From: Metabacillus sediminilitoris
GTDB taxonomy: Bacteria > Bacillota > Bacilli > Bacillales > Bacillaceae
Direction of reading: 5' to 3'
Length of the DNA stretch: 64,000 nt
NCBI RefSeq assembly: GCF_009720625.1
Contig: NZ_CP046266.1
Location: forward strand, 5,313,501 to 5,377,500
Shown: piece by piece, positions 1-16,139 of the stretch
Layout of the letters: the number at the start of each line of letters is the position of its first letter
Numbering within the stretch: position 1 is the stretch's first letter
Translations under genes and position numbers: made by a program
The notes under the pieces: generated by a model
Told to the model about the DNA's origin: nothing
Databases searched by the model: none
The model's input: only the letters and a program-made list of their open reading frames with translations

Positions 1-782
1 AAATGTTCAGGTACTGCACCTTGAACTAAAACATTTCCACCAGTAATAGCAGCAGCAACCATAAATGTACCTGCTTCAATACGGTCAGGAATGATTGTAT
101 GATGTGCACCTTTTAAATAGGCAACTCCTTCAATGCGGATCGTTCCTGTACCCGCACCGCGGATAATTCCACCCATTGCATTAATGTAGTTAGCTAAATC
201 CACAATTTCAGGCTCTTTTGCGACGTTTTCTATGATAGTAGTTCCTTCAGCAAGAGAAGCGGCCATAATGATGTTTTCAGTTGCGCCAACACTTGGGAAA
301 TCAAGGTAAATCTTAGCACCTTTCAATCTTCCGTTTACTTCTGCTTCAATAAAGCCGTTACCAACTTTAATTGTAGCTCCCATTGCTTCAAAACCTTTTA
401 AATGCTGGTCAATTGGTCTAGAACCTATTGCACAACCGCCTGGCAATGCCACACGTGCACGACCATTACGTGCTAAAAGTGCGCCCATTACTAAAACTGA
501 GGCACGCATTTTTCTTACATATTCAAATGGTGCTTCTGTTGTTAGCTCTTTTGATGCATCTACAATCACTTGATTATTTTCAAAATGGACATCTGCGCCT
601 AAATGTCGCAGAACTTCATTAATTGTATACACATCGGAGAGCGTAGGTACATCACTGATAATACTTTTTTCTTCACTTGCTAACAAAGATGCAGCGATAA
701 CAGGTAAAACGGCATTTTTTGCTCCCTCAACTTTGACAGTACCGTTTAACTTACGACCGCCGCGGACGATGATTTTTTCCAA
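1..782 (-). CDS. murAA: UDP-N-acetylglucosamine 1-carboxyvinyltransferase MurAA (3' end outside window)
   Basis: MurA transfers enolpyruvate from PEP to UDP-GlcNAc, the first committed step of peptidoglycan synthesis in the cytoplasm. The first 260 or so residues are present, beginning MEKIIVRGG, and the rest lies beyond the left edge. The catalytic Cys sits in a [14 protein letters not shown] motif at about residue 115. The start is a TTG at 782, chosen because GGAGGGG lies just upstream and no ATG fits. It follows ywmB on the same strand, the usual Bacillus order. A second paralogue, murAB, is at 34841-36130. Family assignment is certain; the AA label rests on synteny with ywmB and atpC. 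Confidence 0.95.
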   Translation of the reverse strand, partial: MEKIIVRGGRKLNGTVKVEGAKNAVLPVIAASLLASEEKSIISDVPTLSDVYTINEVLRHLGADVHFENNQVIVDASKELTTEAPFEYVRKMRASVLVMGALLARNGRARVALPGGCAIGSRPIDQHLKGFEAMGATIKVGNGFIEAEVNGRLKGAKIYLDFPSVGATENIIMAASLAEGTTIIENVAKEPEIVDLANYINAMGGIIRGAGTGTIRIEGVAYLKGAHHTIIPDRIEAGTFMVAAAITGGNVLVQGAVPEH

Positions 783-814
783 AGTATTCCCCTCCGCGTC
801 CCAATTTCTCTATA

Positions 815-1543
815 TTAATATTCAGACGTAATGATTGGTGTTCCTATTACAACTGTAGTTTTGTCGCCCATTCCGTCCGTTCTTAATGCAATTTGTATGT
901 TCATTTCATTGTTGTTTGTTGGTATAAAATCTTCCCATAATGGGGTTTTTGCTGATACCGAAAGAAAATCTTGTTCCTGTAAATTTTCGACCGGATTTGC
1001 TTGAAATTCTTTTAATAATTGTTTTGATTTTTGGACCAAACTAAGATTGATCTTATCATCAATTACTCCACTCACACAAGCGAAACTTGTTACATTTTCT
1101 TGAAAAATGTCGAAAGATCTCTTGCCAAAATATTCATCCGCTGTTTTCCAGCTTGAGTGCTCACCTACTCCTTTAACACCATAAAGGATATACGATTGTG
1201 AATAATCGTTTGTGAGGGTCGTTAAAATTTGTAGTTTCTCGGTTATTTTTTCTTTTTTATTCTCAAAGTAACCGATCGCCTTAAACACTTCACCGTCTTC
1301 TTCAAACGTCCATTTGAACCCGCGATATTGACCCGCCATTTGTTTCACTTCATTGATTGATTTTCGATCGACATTTTTTTTAGCGTATAAAGACCATTCA
1401 TCAATTTGTATGCCTTGTTGTTTCATCCCATCAGCTATGCGGGAAATGTTGGAATCGATCCCTGCGGCTCCTATATGATTCGACACTAACGTAATAATGA
1501 TAAACATAGTAAAGGCTAAAATTGCTATTTCTTTTTTTCTCAT
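815..1543 (-). CDS. ywmB: YwmB family secreted/membrane-anchored protein
   Basis: The protein has 242 residues with a hydrophobic N-terminus (about residues 7-27) that looks like an uncleaved signal anchor or signal peptide, followed by a soluble extracytoplasmic part. It resembles YwmB, whose Pfam name refers to a TATA-box-binding-like fold; no biochemical role is established. Placement between ywzB and murAA is the conserved Bacillus order, which supports the name more than any motif does. The gap to murAA is about 30 bases, so the two are probably cotranscribed. Function is unknown, though an envelope role is plausible from context. Confidence 0.8.
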   Translation of the reverse strand: MRKKEIAILAFTMFIIITLVSNHIGAAGIDSNISRIADGMKQQGIQIDEWSLYAKKNVDRKSINEVKQMAGQYRGFKWTFEEDGEVFKAIGYFENKKEKITEKLQILTTLTNDYSQSYILYGVKGVGEHSSWKTADEYFGKRSFDIFQENVTSFACVSGVIDDKINLSLVQKSKQLLKEFQANPVENLQEQDFLSVSAKTPLWEDFIPTNNNEMNIQIALRTDGMGDKTTVVIGTPIITSEY

Positions 1544-1706
1544 TTTCGACCACTTCCTCTCCTTAGTAACATTGTTACCGGATTAGAGGTAGTCATACGT
1601 GGAAATAGTCGTCAATATTAGACTTTCTTTTTGTTTATGTAGTTTTATTACCCAATCAAAAGACCTATAAACCAGGTAATACACAGATTTAGCGATATTT
1701 TTTTAG

Positions 1707-1937
1707 TTAAAATAACATAGGAAGCTGTTGAGACCATAAAAAATAATCAAGGAAAAAACTACTAACCATAGAACCAATTGCGATTGTTAATAAGATTAAA
1801 AGCAATCTCGCTTGTATTACTTTGCCCGGTTTAATCAATTTTTCAATGTTGAATGCTTGTAAAGCCCACCAGGTAACAATCATAAAGGCAAGATTTACAA
1901 CCATACTAATAAGAGCGATCTGGCTGTAGTCGGGCAT
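1707..1937 (-). CDS. ywzB: DUF1146 family small membrane protein (YwzB)
   Basis: This small protein of about 76 residues starts MPDYSQIAL and has two hydrophobic helices (roughly residues 5-27 and 43-65) separated by a short basic loop containing KLIKPGK. It matches the DUF1146/YwzB family found between atpC and ywmB in Bacillus. The ATG at 1937 is preferred over an upstream in-frame start because GGAGGGATG sits just before it. A promoter candidate lies about 50 bases upstream. No function is known for the family; a membrane location is inferred from the helices. Confidence 0.8.
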   Translation of the reverse strand: MPDYSQIALISMVVNLAFMIVTWWALQAFNIEKLIKPGKVIQARLLLILLTIAIGSMVSSFFLDYFLWSQQLPMLF

Positions 1938-1984
1938 TCGTACATCCCTCCATTTTGCTTTACTAAAGACACAAAGCAACTTAA

Positions 1985-2012
1985 ATCATACAACATTTTT
2001 GCAAAAATACAA
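1985..2012 (-). promoter_or_regulatory. Candidate sigma-A promoter of ywzB
   Basis: On the minus strand a TTGTAT -35 (2007-2012) is followed after 16 bases by a TATGAT -10 (1985-1990). The spacing and the -10 are acceptable and the -35 is weak. It would serve ywzB and possibly ywmB-murAA. Confidence 0.4.
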
Positions 2013-2407
2013 GCTCATTTTTACCTATAATGTAATAAATAAATTCGCCAAAATATCCAATTAATGGATGATGATCTATACCCTTGAACATTATATAAAA
2101 AAATGACTGTAACATGATTAATTTTCAGTTTTAACAAAAATTTATTGTTTGAAGGTTATATTTTACAGTTCCAACATGTTTACTTACCTTTCATCATCTT
2201 ACATATATTGGGATGAATATCATCTACAGGTCGTTTAGAGGCTTCTAGAGTTGTGGGTATGGTTAGGTGTAGGGATATCGATTAAAACCCTTAAAAAAGC
2301 CAACAGAGGCCTTTAAAGCTCAATACATATTAATGTAATCATGTTATCGATAAAAGGAGTATAAAGAGACAGTTTCCGGTTATATAACCTCTAAGTACTT
2401 TAAAAAT
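2013..2407. other. Non-coding gap between ywzB and atpC
   Basis: About 400 A/T-rich bases separate ywzB from the atp operon terminator. No open frame with a ribosome binding site, no copy of the 120-bp repeat element and no convincing hairpin were seen on either strand. Confidence 0.6.
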
Positions 2408-2408
2408 A

Positions 2409-2443
2409 AAAAAGGATGGAAGCTAATGATCCATCCTTTTTTT
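2409..2443 (-). terminator. Rho-independent terminator of the atp operon
   Basis: The stem AAAGGATGGA / TCCATCCTTT has a loop of about 10 bases, followed on the minus strand by a T-run. It starts six bases after the atpC stop, where the operon should end. Confidence 0.85.
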
Positions 2444-2448
2444 GTGAT

Positions 2449-2856
<408 letters not shown>

Positions 2857-2869
2857 CTAGGTCCCAATA

Positions 2870-4428
<1,559 letters not shown>

Positions 4429-4470
4429 CTAATACTAAGTAAAGACCGTTACTTAGACTTGTTAAAAAAC

Positions 4471-5334
<864 letters not shown>

Positions 5335-5412
5335 TCACCACCTTCGATTATTCTCTACTTAAACATGCTCGGTGAAAGCATTAGAAAGCCTTCACCTTTG
5401 CACAATTATTTA

Positions 5413-8009
<2,597 letters not shown>

Positions 8010-8103
8010 TCACTCCCTTCAAGTTTTCCATGATGGGTCTATCGAAAAATTTTCATTAAATGGTTGTTCATTTTAAAAAATAATCATAACAAGGCATAAA
8101 GCA

Positions 8104-8138
8104 ATGGCGAAGAAGGTATTTCAATCAATCTTCGCCAC
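8104..8138 (-). other. Stem-loop in the atpE-atpF intercistronic region
   Basis: GGCGAAGA (8106-8113) and TCTTCGCC (8129-8136) form a perfect 8-bp stem with a 15-base loop. The minus-strand transcript has no U-run after it, so it does not look like an intrinsic terminator. A role in RNA stability or in tuning c-subunit yield is only inferred. Confidence 0.5.
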
Positions 8139-8161
8139 TTTTATCAGGGAATATCCCGTTA

Positions 8162-8407
<246 letters not shown>

Positions 8408-8457
8408 CTATTTTTTCTTTTGTAAAATCGTTCAATAGATTTGAACAAGTTTTATTA

Positions 8458-9213
<756 letters not shown>

Positions 9214-9582
9214 CTACGCGCGTAGTTGTTGAATGACATAATCTATCATAATAACAATGTAAATTGTCATTATTCCAATAACTAGACTTACTAAGTGAAA
9301 CATCTCTGGAAACTTCAGAGTAATTAAGGTAGCAATACCAGCCGTTGCAAATCTAGAGGCTGTCCCTAATGACCTTATCTTCCTATTTTCTTGTAATGCC
9401 CGTCCAAACTGTACGTTTTTCCGTACCATTACCCATAAATGATAAAGACTTACAGACGTACCTAAAATAAGACCGAGAAAAACTGGCTGATATTCAGTAG
9501 CCGCCCATCCAATGACATAGATGGAAAGCAGATAGAATATATACGATCTGTACCTGCGATACATCAGGTGTATATCATACAT
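9214..9582 (-). CDS. atpI: ATP synthase subunit I
   Basis: AtpI assists assembly of the c ring and is encoded at the head of many atp operons. The 122-residue protein has four hydrophobic segments (around 12-29, 31-50, 72-92 and 94-115), typical of the family. It starts seven bases after atpZ, with GGAG upstream of the ATG at 9582. Sequence conservation in the family is low, so the name rests largely on position and topology. Confidence 0.85.
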   Translation of the reverse strand: MYDIHLMYRRYRSYIFYLLSIYVIGWAATEYQPVFLGLILGTSVSLYHLWVMVRKNVQFGRALQENRKIRSLGTASRFATAGIATLITLKFPEMFHLVSLVIGIMTIYIVIMIDYVIQQLRA

Positions 9583-9589
9583 ATATTGA

Positions 9590-9811
9590 TCAATCTCCTG
9601 AGAAAAAGTGGTGGACTAACTTGAGTAAACCGTAGATTCCAGCAGCAAGTCCTAACAGTAAACCAACAATCAAGAATGCCGGCCTAGTATGTAGAAAGCT
9701 ATCAATCCATTGTCCAGCAAAAACGCCTAGTAATATAGAGCCTACTAAGTGGGAAATAATGGCTGACATGAGGCCCATCGCTTGTAATGGATGGCGTTGT
9801 TTTTGTCGCAT
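9590..9811 (-). CDS. atpZ: AtpZ/AtpI family protein
   Basis: AtpZ is a small two-helix membrane protein found before atpI in Bacillus. Studies in alkaliphiles linked it to Mg2+/Ca2+ uptake for the ATP synthase and to c-ring assembly. The product has 73 residues starting MRQKQRHPLQAMGLM, with hydrophobic hairpins at about 14-36 and 44-66 and a GAGQWIDSFL-like turn (here GVFAGQWIDSF). An in-frame extension of 43 codons crosses the promoter region and is rejected. It is the first gene of the operon. Confidence 0.82.
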   Translation of the reverse strand: MRQKQRHPLQAMGLMSAIISHLVGSILLGVFAGQWIDSFLHTRPAFLIVGLLLGLAAGIYGLLKLVHHFFSGD

Positions 9812-9910
9812 TCTATAAATCAATTCCTCGCTACTTGATTTATAAAGGAAAAAGAGGGTAAATAACACGTTTTTGGCGGTTTTGAAAACCTTACCAAATC
9901 GCCCTTGTTT

Positions 9911-9940
9911 AGCATACAATAGTAGAAAAGTAATTGTCAA
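9911..9940 (-). promoter_or_regulatory. Promoter of the atp operon
   Basis: On the minus strand a perfect TTGACA -35 (9935-9940) is followed after 18 bases by a TATGCT -10 (9911-9916), about 100 bases before the atpZ start. It is the best sigma-A promoter in this gap and explains transcription independent of the upstream protease gene. Confidence 0.75.
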
Positions 9941-10035
9941 TCTGATTTAAGTTATTAATTTCACAAACAACTTAATTCATCACAAATCGTTCACATTTAC
10001 CCCCAAATAACCCTTGATTTTATTAAGACAGTTAA

Positions 10036-12264
10036 CTATTCACCAAGTAAAACATCAACTTCTATATGATCTTCCCGCCCGCCTTTTTTCGCGAAAATAA
10101 TTGCCTTATATAAGCCTGTTTTGTTTTTTAACGACTCTTTCTTAATCTCTTTTTCCACAATTCCCCTTGGGACATCTCTTTCCCAATCTAAAAATTCCAC
10201 AAAGGTCAAAGAATCTGGATCATAAAGCGCGATTCCCATCTCATCAGCACCACCAGGTAAATATAATTGATACTTGTAAGTATCCGGTTGATCACCATAA
10301 GCCAATTCAAAGCCCATTACTCTCGGATAATCCGGTTCATCGACTACATATAAATATGGAAGCTCAATCTTCTTGGTCGATTGCTCTAAAACAAGCCACC
10401 CTTGATGGATTCCTGGTTTTATACGATTTGGTGTTACATCGATACCAATGGTTATTTTTTCTGTTCCCCCTTGTTTGATTGTGACCTTACCTGGCAGCTG
10501 CCACTGAATACCGGGTTCATTTTTTGGTGTATTGAAAAAAATGGTTTGTTCACGCTTCGAATGATTTTCAATTGTCAGAACTTCCTCTTTCTTTGTACGC
10601 GGATGGGAGGTTTCGAATTGGCCAAAGGCAAGTGAACCTGGATAGGCAAGAACTTCTGCTTCAACTGCAGCTTTAACAGAAATTCTCCCTGCACCTTGTT
10701 CGTTCGGCTTAAGCTTTTCATGCTGTTTGTTTTCTAATTGTTTCGCCGTATTCATCAGCGCTGCCTTTATTTGCGCAGGGGTCCAATCTGGGTGAGCTTG
10801 TTTGATGAGGGCACATGCCCCTGCAACATGCGGCGCTGCCATACTTGTCCCATGCAGGGCTAAATAGCCATCTGGAACAGTGCTATCGATTGCCACCCCA
10901 GGTGCAACAACATCGGGTTTTATTTCCCACGTATTTGTCACAGGTCCTCTTGAGCTAAAATTCGCTAGTTTATCTTCTTCCTTTTGATAGATTGTGCGGA
11001 CACTCGCATGTTTTTCTAATTGTTTTATAAGTGCCAGTCCATCTTTCTTCGAAATGCTGACTGCAGGAATATCAATTGGAATTTGAAGGGAGCCTGCGAA
11101 ATTCCCCTTTACATTGTTGTAAATGATAACGGCTTTTGCTCCATGCTGCTGTGCATGTAACACTTTTTCAGTAAAGGTTATTTCCCCTCTTTCCATGAGC
11201 ACAATCTTCCCCCGCACCTCATCATTTAGATCGCTTTCTGTACCGATACCACCAAACACAATTGTGTCTAGGCTATGTAACTCCCAAGGTAAAGCACCCT
11301 GCAAAGAATTCATAGGAATTGCCTGCTTAAGTCCGGAAACTTTTAAAAATGGAATCTGCAGAGGCGGTGATGATGCACCAACGGTTATTGCTTTAGCAGA
11401 TGTTCCGGGTGAACCCACTGTCCATACATCTGGGCCGGAATTTCCACTAGATGTCACAGCTACAATGCCAGATTCAACGGCATGATCAAGTGCCAGGCTT
11501 GTTGGCCAATCAGGACCATTCACATTATTGCCCAGGGAAAGATTAATAATATCAACTTTTTCTGCAATGGCTTTGTCGATTGCCGCGATTACTTGATCAG
11601 ATGTTCCCATTCCACCAGGACCTAATGCTCTGTATGCAATAATTTCTGCTTCTGGGGCTACACCTTTCACTTTTCCATTCGCAGCGATAATACCCGCTAC
11701 ATGTGTACCATGAATTGTTTCACTACCATCGTGCGCTTTCGTTTCCATCGGATCTTTGTCTTGATCAATAACATCATAGCCACCTCGATAATTTCTATAC
11801 AAATCAGGGTGATGATAGTCGATACCTGTATCAATAACAGCTACCTTTACTCCTTTGCCTGTTAAGCGATGATCTTCACTGTCAAAAAGACCTCTTACCT
11901 CTTCTCCCCCGATAAATGGTACACTATCTTTGATTTGTGATGCATAGGAGACAACTGGACTGGAATGAAGCACAGCAGGATTCTTTTTTAAACCTTGTAA
12001 TTGGTCCACTGGTCCTTCTATTGAAAATCCCGTAAACACCTTTTCGTAGGTTTGCAAAATCCTAAGTTCTGGGTTGCTTTTTATTTTTTCTGTAAACTCT
12101 TGAAGCTGCTCTTTTTTAATAATGAACATTTCCCGTAGCATATCCTCTTGATTTTCGCTTGGAAGGGGCGGTATGTTCGGGTATGTTTCACCACTAGCTG
12201 TCCGTGTATTGAACATTACGATTAGAAGGATGAGACAAGCAATGCTTGATTTATTGATTTTCAT
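10036..12264 (-). CDS. S8 family secreted serine protease (Vpr-like subtilase)
   Basis: This 742-residue subtilase has a signal peptide (hydrophobic about 7-20, ending near TASG), an I9-type propeptide region and a catalytic domain. Asp145 lies in AVIDTGID, His185 in HGTHVAG and Ser474 in HGTSMAAPHVAG. A protease-associated (PA) domain is inserted at about 335-420, and a C-terminal beta-rich region follows. The layout matches minor extracellular proteases such as Vpr. The start is the ATG at 12264 after AGAGGTGG; a TTG one codon upstream is less likely. It stands between upp and the atp operon, which are adjacent in B. subtilis. No terminator was found after it. Confidence 0.9.
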   Translation of the reverse strand: MKINKSSIACLILLIVMFNTRTASGETYPNIPPLPSENQEDMLREMFIIKKEQLQEFTEKIKSNPELRILQTYEKVFTGFSIEGPVDQLQGLKKNPAVLHSSPVVSYASQIKDSVPFIGGEEVRGLFDSEDHRLTGKGVKVAVIDTGIDYHHPDLYRNYRGGYDVIDQDKDPMETKAHDGSETIHGTHVAGIIAANGKVKGVAPEAEIIAYRALGPGGMGTSDQVIAAIDKAIAEKVDIINLSLGNNVNGPDWPTSLALDHAVESGIVAVTSSGNSGPDVWTVGSPGTSAKAITVGASSPPLQIPFLKVSGLKQAIPMNSLQGALPWELHSLDTIVFGGIGTESDLNDEVRGKIVLMERGEITFTEKVLHAQQHGAKAVIIYNNVKGNFAGSLQIPIDIPAVSISKKDGLALIKQLEKHASVRTIYQKEEDKLANFSSRGPVTNTWEIKPDVVAPGVAIDSTVPDGYLALHGTSMAAPHVAGACALIKQAHPDWTPAQIKAALMNTAKQLENKQHEKLKPNEQGAGRISVKAAVEAEVLAYPGSLAFGQFETSHPRTKKEEVLTIENHSKREQTIFFNTPKNEPGIQWQLPGKVTIKQGGTEKITIGIDVTPNRIKPGIHQGWLVLEQSTKKIELPYLYVVDEPDYPRVMGFELAYGDQPDTYKYQLYLPGGADEMGIALYDPDSLTFVEFLDWERDVPRGIVEKEIKKESLKNKTGLYKAIIFAKKGGREDHIEVDVLLGE

Positions 12265-12311
12265 CAAAATCCACCTCTATCGTAGTTTGTTCGTTTGAAT
12301 GAAAAAACATG

Positions 12312-12346
12312 TAAAAAGGGAAAACCTCTGCGGTTTCCCCTTTTTA

Positions 12347-12347
<1 letters not shown>
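12312..12347 (-). terminator. Terminator of upp
   Basis: AAAAAGGGAAAACC pairs with GGTTTCCCCTTTTT around a 5-base loop, with a T-run on the minus strand just after the upp stop. Confidence 0.85.
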
Positions 12348-13003
<656 letters not shown>

Positions 13004-13010
13004 TCAATAG

Positions 13011-13039
13011 ATTTTACAGAAAAGTCATCATAGTTTCAA
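13011..13039 (-). promoter_or_regulatory. Promoter of upp
   Basis: TTGAAA (13034-13039) and TAAAAT (13011-13016) on the minus strand are separated by 17 bases and lie about 40 bases before the upp start. No terminator-type leader was seen. Confidence 0.65.
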
Positions 13040-13274
13040 GTTTGTTATATATGAAATCGCCTATACTTATTTTGACATATTGAATCTTTCTTTTTGAAAA
13101 GGATTTGTGCTCTGCTAAGCTTTAGGTGAATGTCGTTACTATATCTATTGTTTTTTGAACTCTTTCTACTTAATGCTTTCCTAATAAAACCTCTTTTTTT
13201 GTTTATTGAACCACTTTCCAACCATTTCTATTCACCGTGCCCTATCCATCTGAACCCTTTTATTCCCGCAAAAA
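13040..13274. other. Non-coding gap between upp and the glyA terminator
   Basis: This stretch is A/T-rich without a supported gene. It contains ATTGAACCACTTTCCAACC near 13195, which resembles a doubled 21-base motif at 55188-55225, but the likeness is too short to define a repeat. Confidence 0.4.
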
Positions 13275-13310
13275 AGGACAGACTTATTAATCACATAAGT
13301 CTGTCCTCTG
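13275..13310 (-). terminator. Terminator of glyA
   Basis: AGGACAGACTTA and TAAGTCTGTCCT form a perfect 12-bp stem with a 9-base loop. A T-run follows on the minus strand, directly after the glyA stop. Confidence 0.9.
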
Positions 13311-13318
13311 CTTTTATA

Positions 13319-14560
13319 TTATAAGTTTCGATATAAAGGGAATTTGCTTGTTAAGTTTTCTACTCGTTGTTTTGCTTCTGCAAGTTTTTCTTGGTCTTCA
13401 TGATTTTTTAAGGCGAAAGCGATGATGCTGCCGATTTCATCCATTTCTTCTTGACCAAAGCCACGGCTAGTAACAGCAGCTGTACCGATACGGATTCCAC
13501 TAGTTACAAATGGGCTTTCTGTTTCAAATGGAATTGTGTTTTTGTTAACAGTAATTCCGATTTCATCTAATACATGCTCAGCAACTTTTCCTGTTAGTTG
13601 AAGAGAACGAACGTCAACTAATAGAAGATGGTTGTCTGTTCCACCTGAAACAAGTGTAAGACCTTCAGCTTGTAATTTTTCAGCTAAACGCTTTGCATTG
13701 TCGATGATGTTTTGCGCATATGTTTTGAAATTGTCTTGAAGAGCTTCACCGAATGATACTGCTTTTGCTGCAATCACGTGCATAAGCGGTCCGCCTTGGA
13801 TTCCAGGGAAGATTGATTTGTCAATTTTCTTACCGAACTCTTCTTTACATAAGATCATTCCGCCACGTGGTCCGCGAAGTGTTTTATGTGTTGTAGTCGT
13901 AACGAAATCAGCATATGGAACTGGGTTTTCATGTAAACCAGCAGCTACTAAACCAGCGATATGAGCCATATCCACCATGAAATATGCGCCAACTTCATCA
14001 GCGATTTCACGGAATTTTTTGAAGTCAATTGCTCTTGGGTATGCACTCGCACCAGCAACGATTAACTTTGGTTTATGTGTTCTTGCTTTTTCTAATACAT
14101 CATTATAGTCGATGCGGTGAGTTTTTTCGTCTACACCATATTCGATAAAGTTGTATTGAACACCAGAGAAGTTAACTGGGCTGCCGTGTGTTAAGTGACC
14201 GCCATGTGATAAGTTCATTCCTAGAACTGTATCACCTTGCTCTAAAATCGTGAAGTAAACACCCATGTTTGCTTGAGCACCAGAGTGTGGCTGAACATTT
14301 ACATATTCCGCTCCAAAGATTTCTTTAGCACGGTCTCTTGCAATATCCTCTACTACGTCAACATGCTCACAGCCACCATAATAACGACGACCAGGATAAC
14401 CTTCAGCATATTTATTTGTAAGGACTGATCCTTGTGCTTCCATAACAGCTTCACTTACAAAGTTTTCAGAAGCAATTAATTCAATCTTTGCTTCTTGACG
14501 AGTACGTTCCAGTTGAATAGCTTCAAAAATTTTCGCATCTTGTTCTGGTAAAAATTTCAT
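13319..14560 (-). CDS. glyA: Serine hydroxymethyltransferase
   Basis: GlyA converts serine and tetrahydrofolate to glycine and methylene-THF, the main one-carbon source. The 413-residue protein starts [16 protein letters not shown]. The PLP-binding lysine lies in [15 protein letters not shown] (about 222-236), and LIASENFVS and [11 protein letters not shown] are family signatures. An 8-codon upstream extension is not used because GGGAG serves the ATG at 14560. A promoter lies about 80 bases upstream. Confidence 0.98.
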   Translation of the reverse strand: MKFLPEQDAKIFEAIQLERTRQEAKIELIASENFVSEAVMEAQGSVLTNKYAEGYPGRRYYGGCEHVDVVEDIARDRAKEIFGAEYVNVQPHSGAQANMGVYFTILEQGDTVLGMNLSHGGHLTHGSPVNFSGVQYNFIEYGVDEKTHRIDYNDVLEKARTHKPKLIVAGASAYPRAIDFKKFREIADEVGAYFMVDMAHIAGLVAAGLHENPVPYADFVTTTTHKTLRGPRGGMILCKEEFGKKIDKSIFPGIQGGPLMHVIAAKAVSFGEALQDNFKTYAQNIIDNAKRLAEKLQAEGLTLVSGGTDNHLLLVDVRSLQLTGKVAEHVLDEIGITVNKNTIPFETESPFVTSGIRIGTAAVTSRGFGQEEMDEIGSIIAFALKNHEDQEKLAEAKQRVENLTSKFPLYRNL

Positions 14561-14639
14561 TACGTAGTATCTCCCTTCATTCAAAACCGTTTTGTTATAA
14601 ATTTTAGATTACAGCTTCACAACGTCTAATTCCAACTAT

Positions 14640-14669
14640 ATTGTACACGTTAATCAGGGGGAATGTAAA
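14640..14669 (-). promoter_or_regulatory. Promoter of glyA
   Basis: TTTACA (14664-14669) and TACAAT (14640-14645) on the minus strand are 18 bases apart, giving a leader of roughly 70 bases. A clear PurR box pair was not recognised upstream. Confidence 0.65.
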
Positions 14670-15013
14670 AGATTTTCTGAAAAATTTTTATTAATTTTGA
14701 TCTTTTTTTGAAATTCGCGGCTAAAAGACGAATATTCATTAGGTTTTTCAGAAACATCATTCGTTCACCTAGTAACTCTTTACAATTCCTGACGAAACGG
14801 CTCTCTCCTAGTATTTTTATCATGTTTCAAATTGATACAATATATTGTCGTTACTTTCTCTCCTAAAGTCAACAGCAATGAAAGAATATTTTGTCATTTT
14901 ATTGAGATATAGAGGAGTTTGTGGCGGAATTAGTCGAATATAGATTTTTTTAAATCACATAGTTCGTCCCCGCAAAATCAATCCACTCCCTCCAATTATC
15001 TCTTTTCAACACA
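14670..15013. other. Non-coding gap upstream of glyA
   Basis: There is no supported gene in either strand. It is A/T-rich, with scattered GAATATTC-like half palindromes near 14730 but no repeat-element copy. Confidence 0.5.
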
Positions 15014-15043
15014 AAAAAGGAACCAACTTTATATGTTGATTCC
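15014..15043 (-). terminator. Terminator after ywlG
   Basis: GGAACCAAC / GTTGATTCC is a 9-bp stem with one G-T pair and a 7-base loop. A run of six Ts follows on the minus strand. Confidence 0.75.
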
Positions 15044-15049
15044 CTCTGT

Positions 15050-15625
15050 TTAACGACAAGACTGATTTTCGTCTGTCATTTCGTATACTGCGCGGCTGCC
15101 GCCGATAAGTTTTGGACGGGTTTTTGCCATGGTGACGTGTGCGGAGCCTAGCTGCTTGATTTTACCTCGCAATGGGACAGCAACATGCTTAAGATGCATG
15201 CCGATGAATGTATCACCAATGTCAATGCCTGCGTCGGCTTTGATCGATTCCACGACAACGGGATTTTCCATGTGGTTGTAGGCAAAGGTTGCCATGGCTC
15301 CACCAGCTTGTCTGACTGGAATGACTGACACTTCTTCAAAGCGATTTGCTCTTGCTGCTTCTTTTTCCATTACTATTGCACGATTCAAGTGTTCACAGCA
15401 TTGAAACGCCAGGTGGGCACCTGTTGTCTCTTTTAGCTGTGCGGTTAGTGTATGAAAGATCATATTCGCTACTTCTTCCGATCCTGCTGTGCCGATCTTT
15501 TCACCAATGACTTCACTTGTACTACAGCCAATTACAACGATATCATCTTTGTTTACATTTGCTTGGGCGCAAAAGTCTTCCACTAGATGTACGAGATCCT
15601 TTTGCCAATCATCAAGATTCGTCAT
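15050..15625 (-). CDS. ywlG: TIGR01440 / UPF0340 family protein YwlG
   Basis: This 191-residue cytoplasmic protein of unknown function has the family pattern [20 protein letters not shown] (about 30-50), a Cys-Cys-Glu-His motif ([11 protein letters not shown]) and [26 protein letters not shown] near the end. It lies 18 bases after rpiB and is probably cotranscribed with it. The rpiB-ywlG-glyA order is standard in Bacillus. The structure is thought to resemble nucleoside or sugar-binding folds, but no reaction is established. Confidence 0.85.
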   Translation of the reverse strand: MTNLDDWQKDLVHLVEDFCAQANVNKDDIVVIGCSTSEVIGEKIGTAGSEEVANMIFHTLTAQLKETTGAHLAFQCCEHLNRAIVMEKEAARANRFEEVSVIPVRQAGGAMATFAYNHMENPVVVESIKADAGIDIGDTFIGMHLKHVAVPLRGKIKQLGSAHVTMAKTRPKLIGGSRAVYEMTDENQSCR

Positions 15626-15643
15626 TGTACCACGACTTCCTTC

Positions 15644-16090
15644 TTATAGATTTTCCTTTTCATATTCACTAATTTTACCGACACGTGTTGCATGGCGTCC
15701 ACCTTGGTATTCTGTTGTTAACCAGATTTTTGCAATTTCTCTAGCAAGGCCAGGTCCAATGACACGCTCACCCATTGCAAGGACATTTGTATCATTGTGC
15801 TCGCGTGTTGCTTGGGCGCTAAACATATCATGAACAAGTGCGCAGCGGATGCCCTTGACTTTATTTGCAGCAATGCTCATGCCAATGCCTGTTCCACAAA
15901 TTAAGATTCCACGATCGAACTCACCTGCTGCAACCTTTGTTGCAACCGGCAATGCATAGTCAGGATAGTCAACAGATGTCTCACACTCACATCCCATGTC
16001 CTCATATTCAATATTTAATTCTTCAAGTAAAGAAATGATTTCTTTGCGTATATTGATTCCACCGTGATCTGATGCTACAGCTACCTTCAT
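15644..16090 (-). CDS. rpiB: Ribose 5-phosphate isomerase B
   Basis: RpiB interconverts ribose 5-phosphate and ribulose 5-phosphate in the pentose phosphate pathway. The 148-residue protein opens MKVAVASDHGGINIRKEI and contains the active-site loop GILICGTGIGMSIAANKVKGIRCALVHD, with the catalytic Cys near residue 66. AGGAGG precedes the ATG. It is followed by ywlG and preceded by a chemotaxis receptor that interrupts the usual ywlE-rpiB neighbourhood. Confidence 0.95.
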   Translation of the reverse strand: MKVAVASDHGGINIRKEIISLLEELNIEYEDMGCECETSVDYPDYALPVATKVAAGEFDRGILICGTGIGMSIAANKVKGIRCALVHDMFSAQATREHNDTNVLAMGERVIGPGLAREIAKIWLTTEYQGGRHATRVGKISEYEKENL

Positions 16091-16139
16091 TGTATCCTCC
16101 TGCGATTTAGATTTTTATTTCCCTTACTTTATTCTATGC

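Noticed and set aside
11123..11485. 120-codon open frame opposite the subtilase gene
   Set aside because: The composition follows the protease codons in reverse and it has no start context. The conserved protease domain on the other strand explains it.
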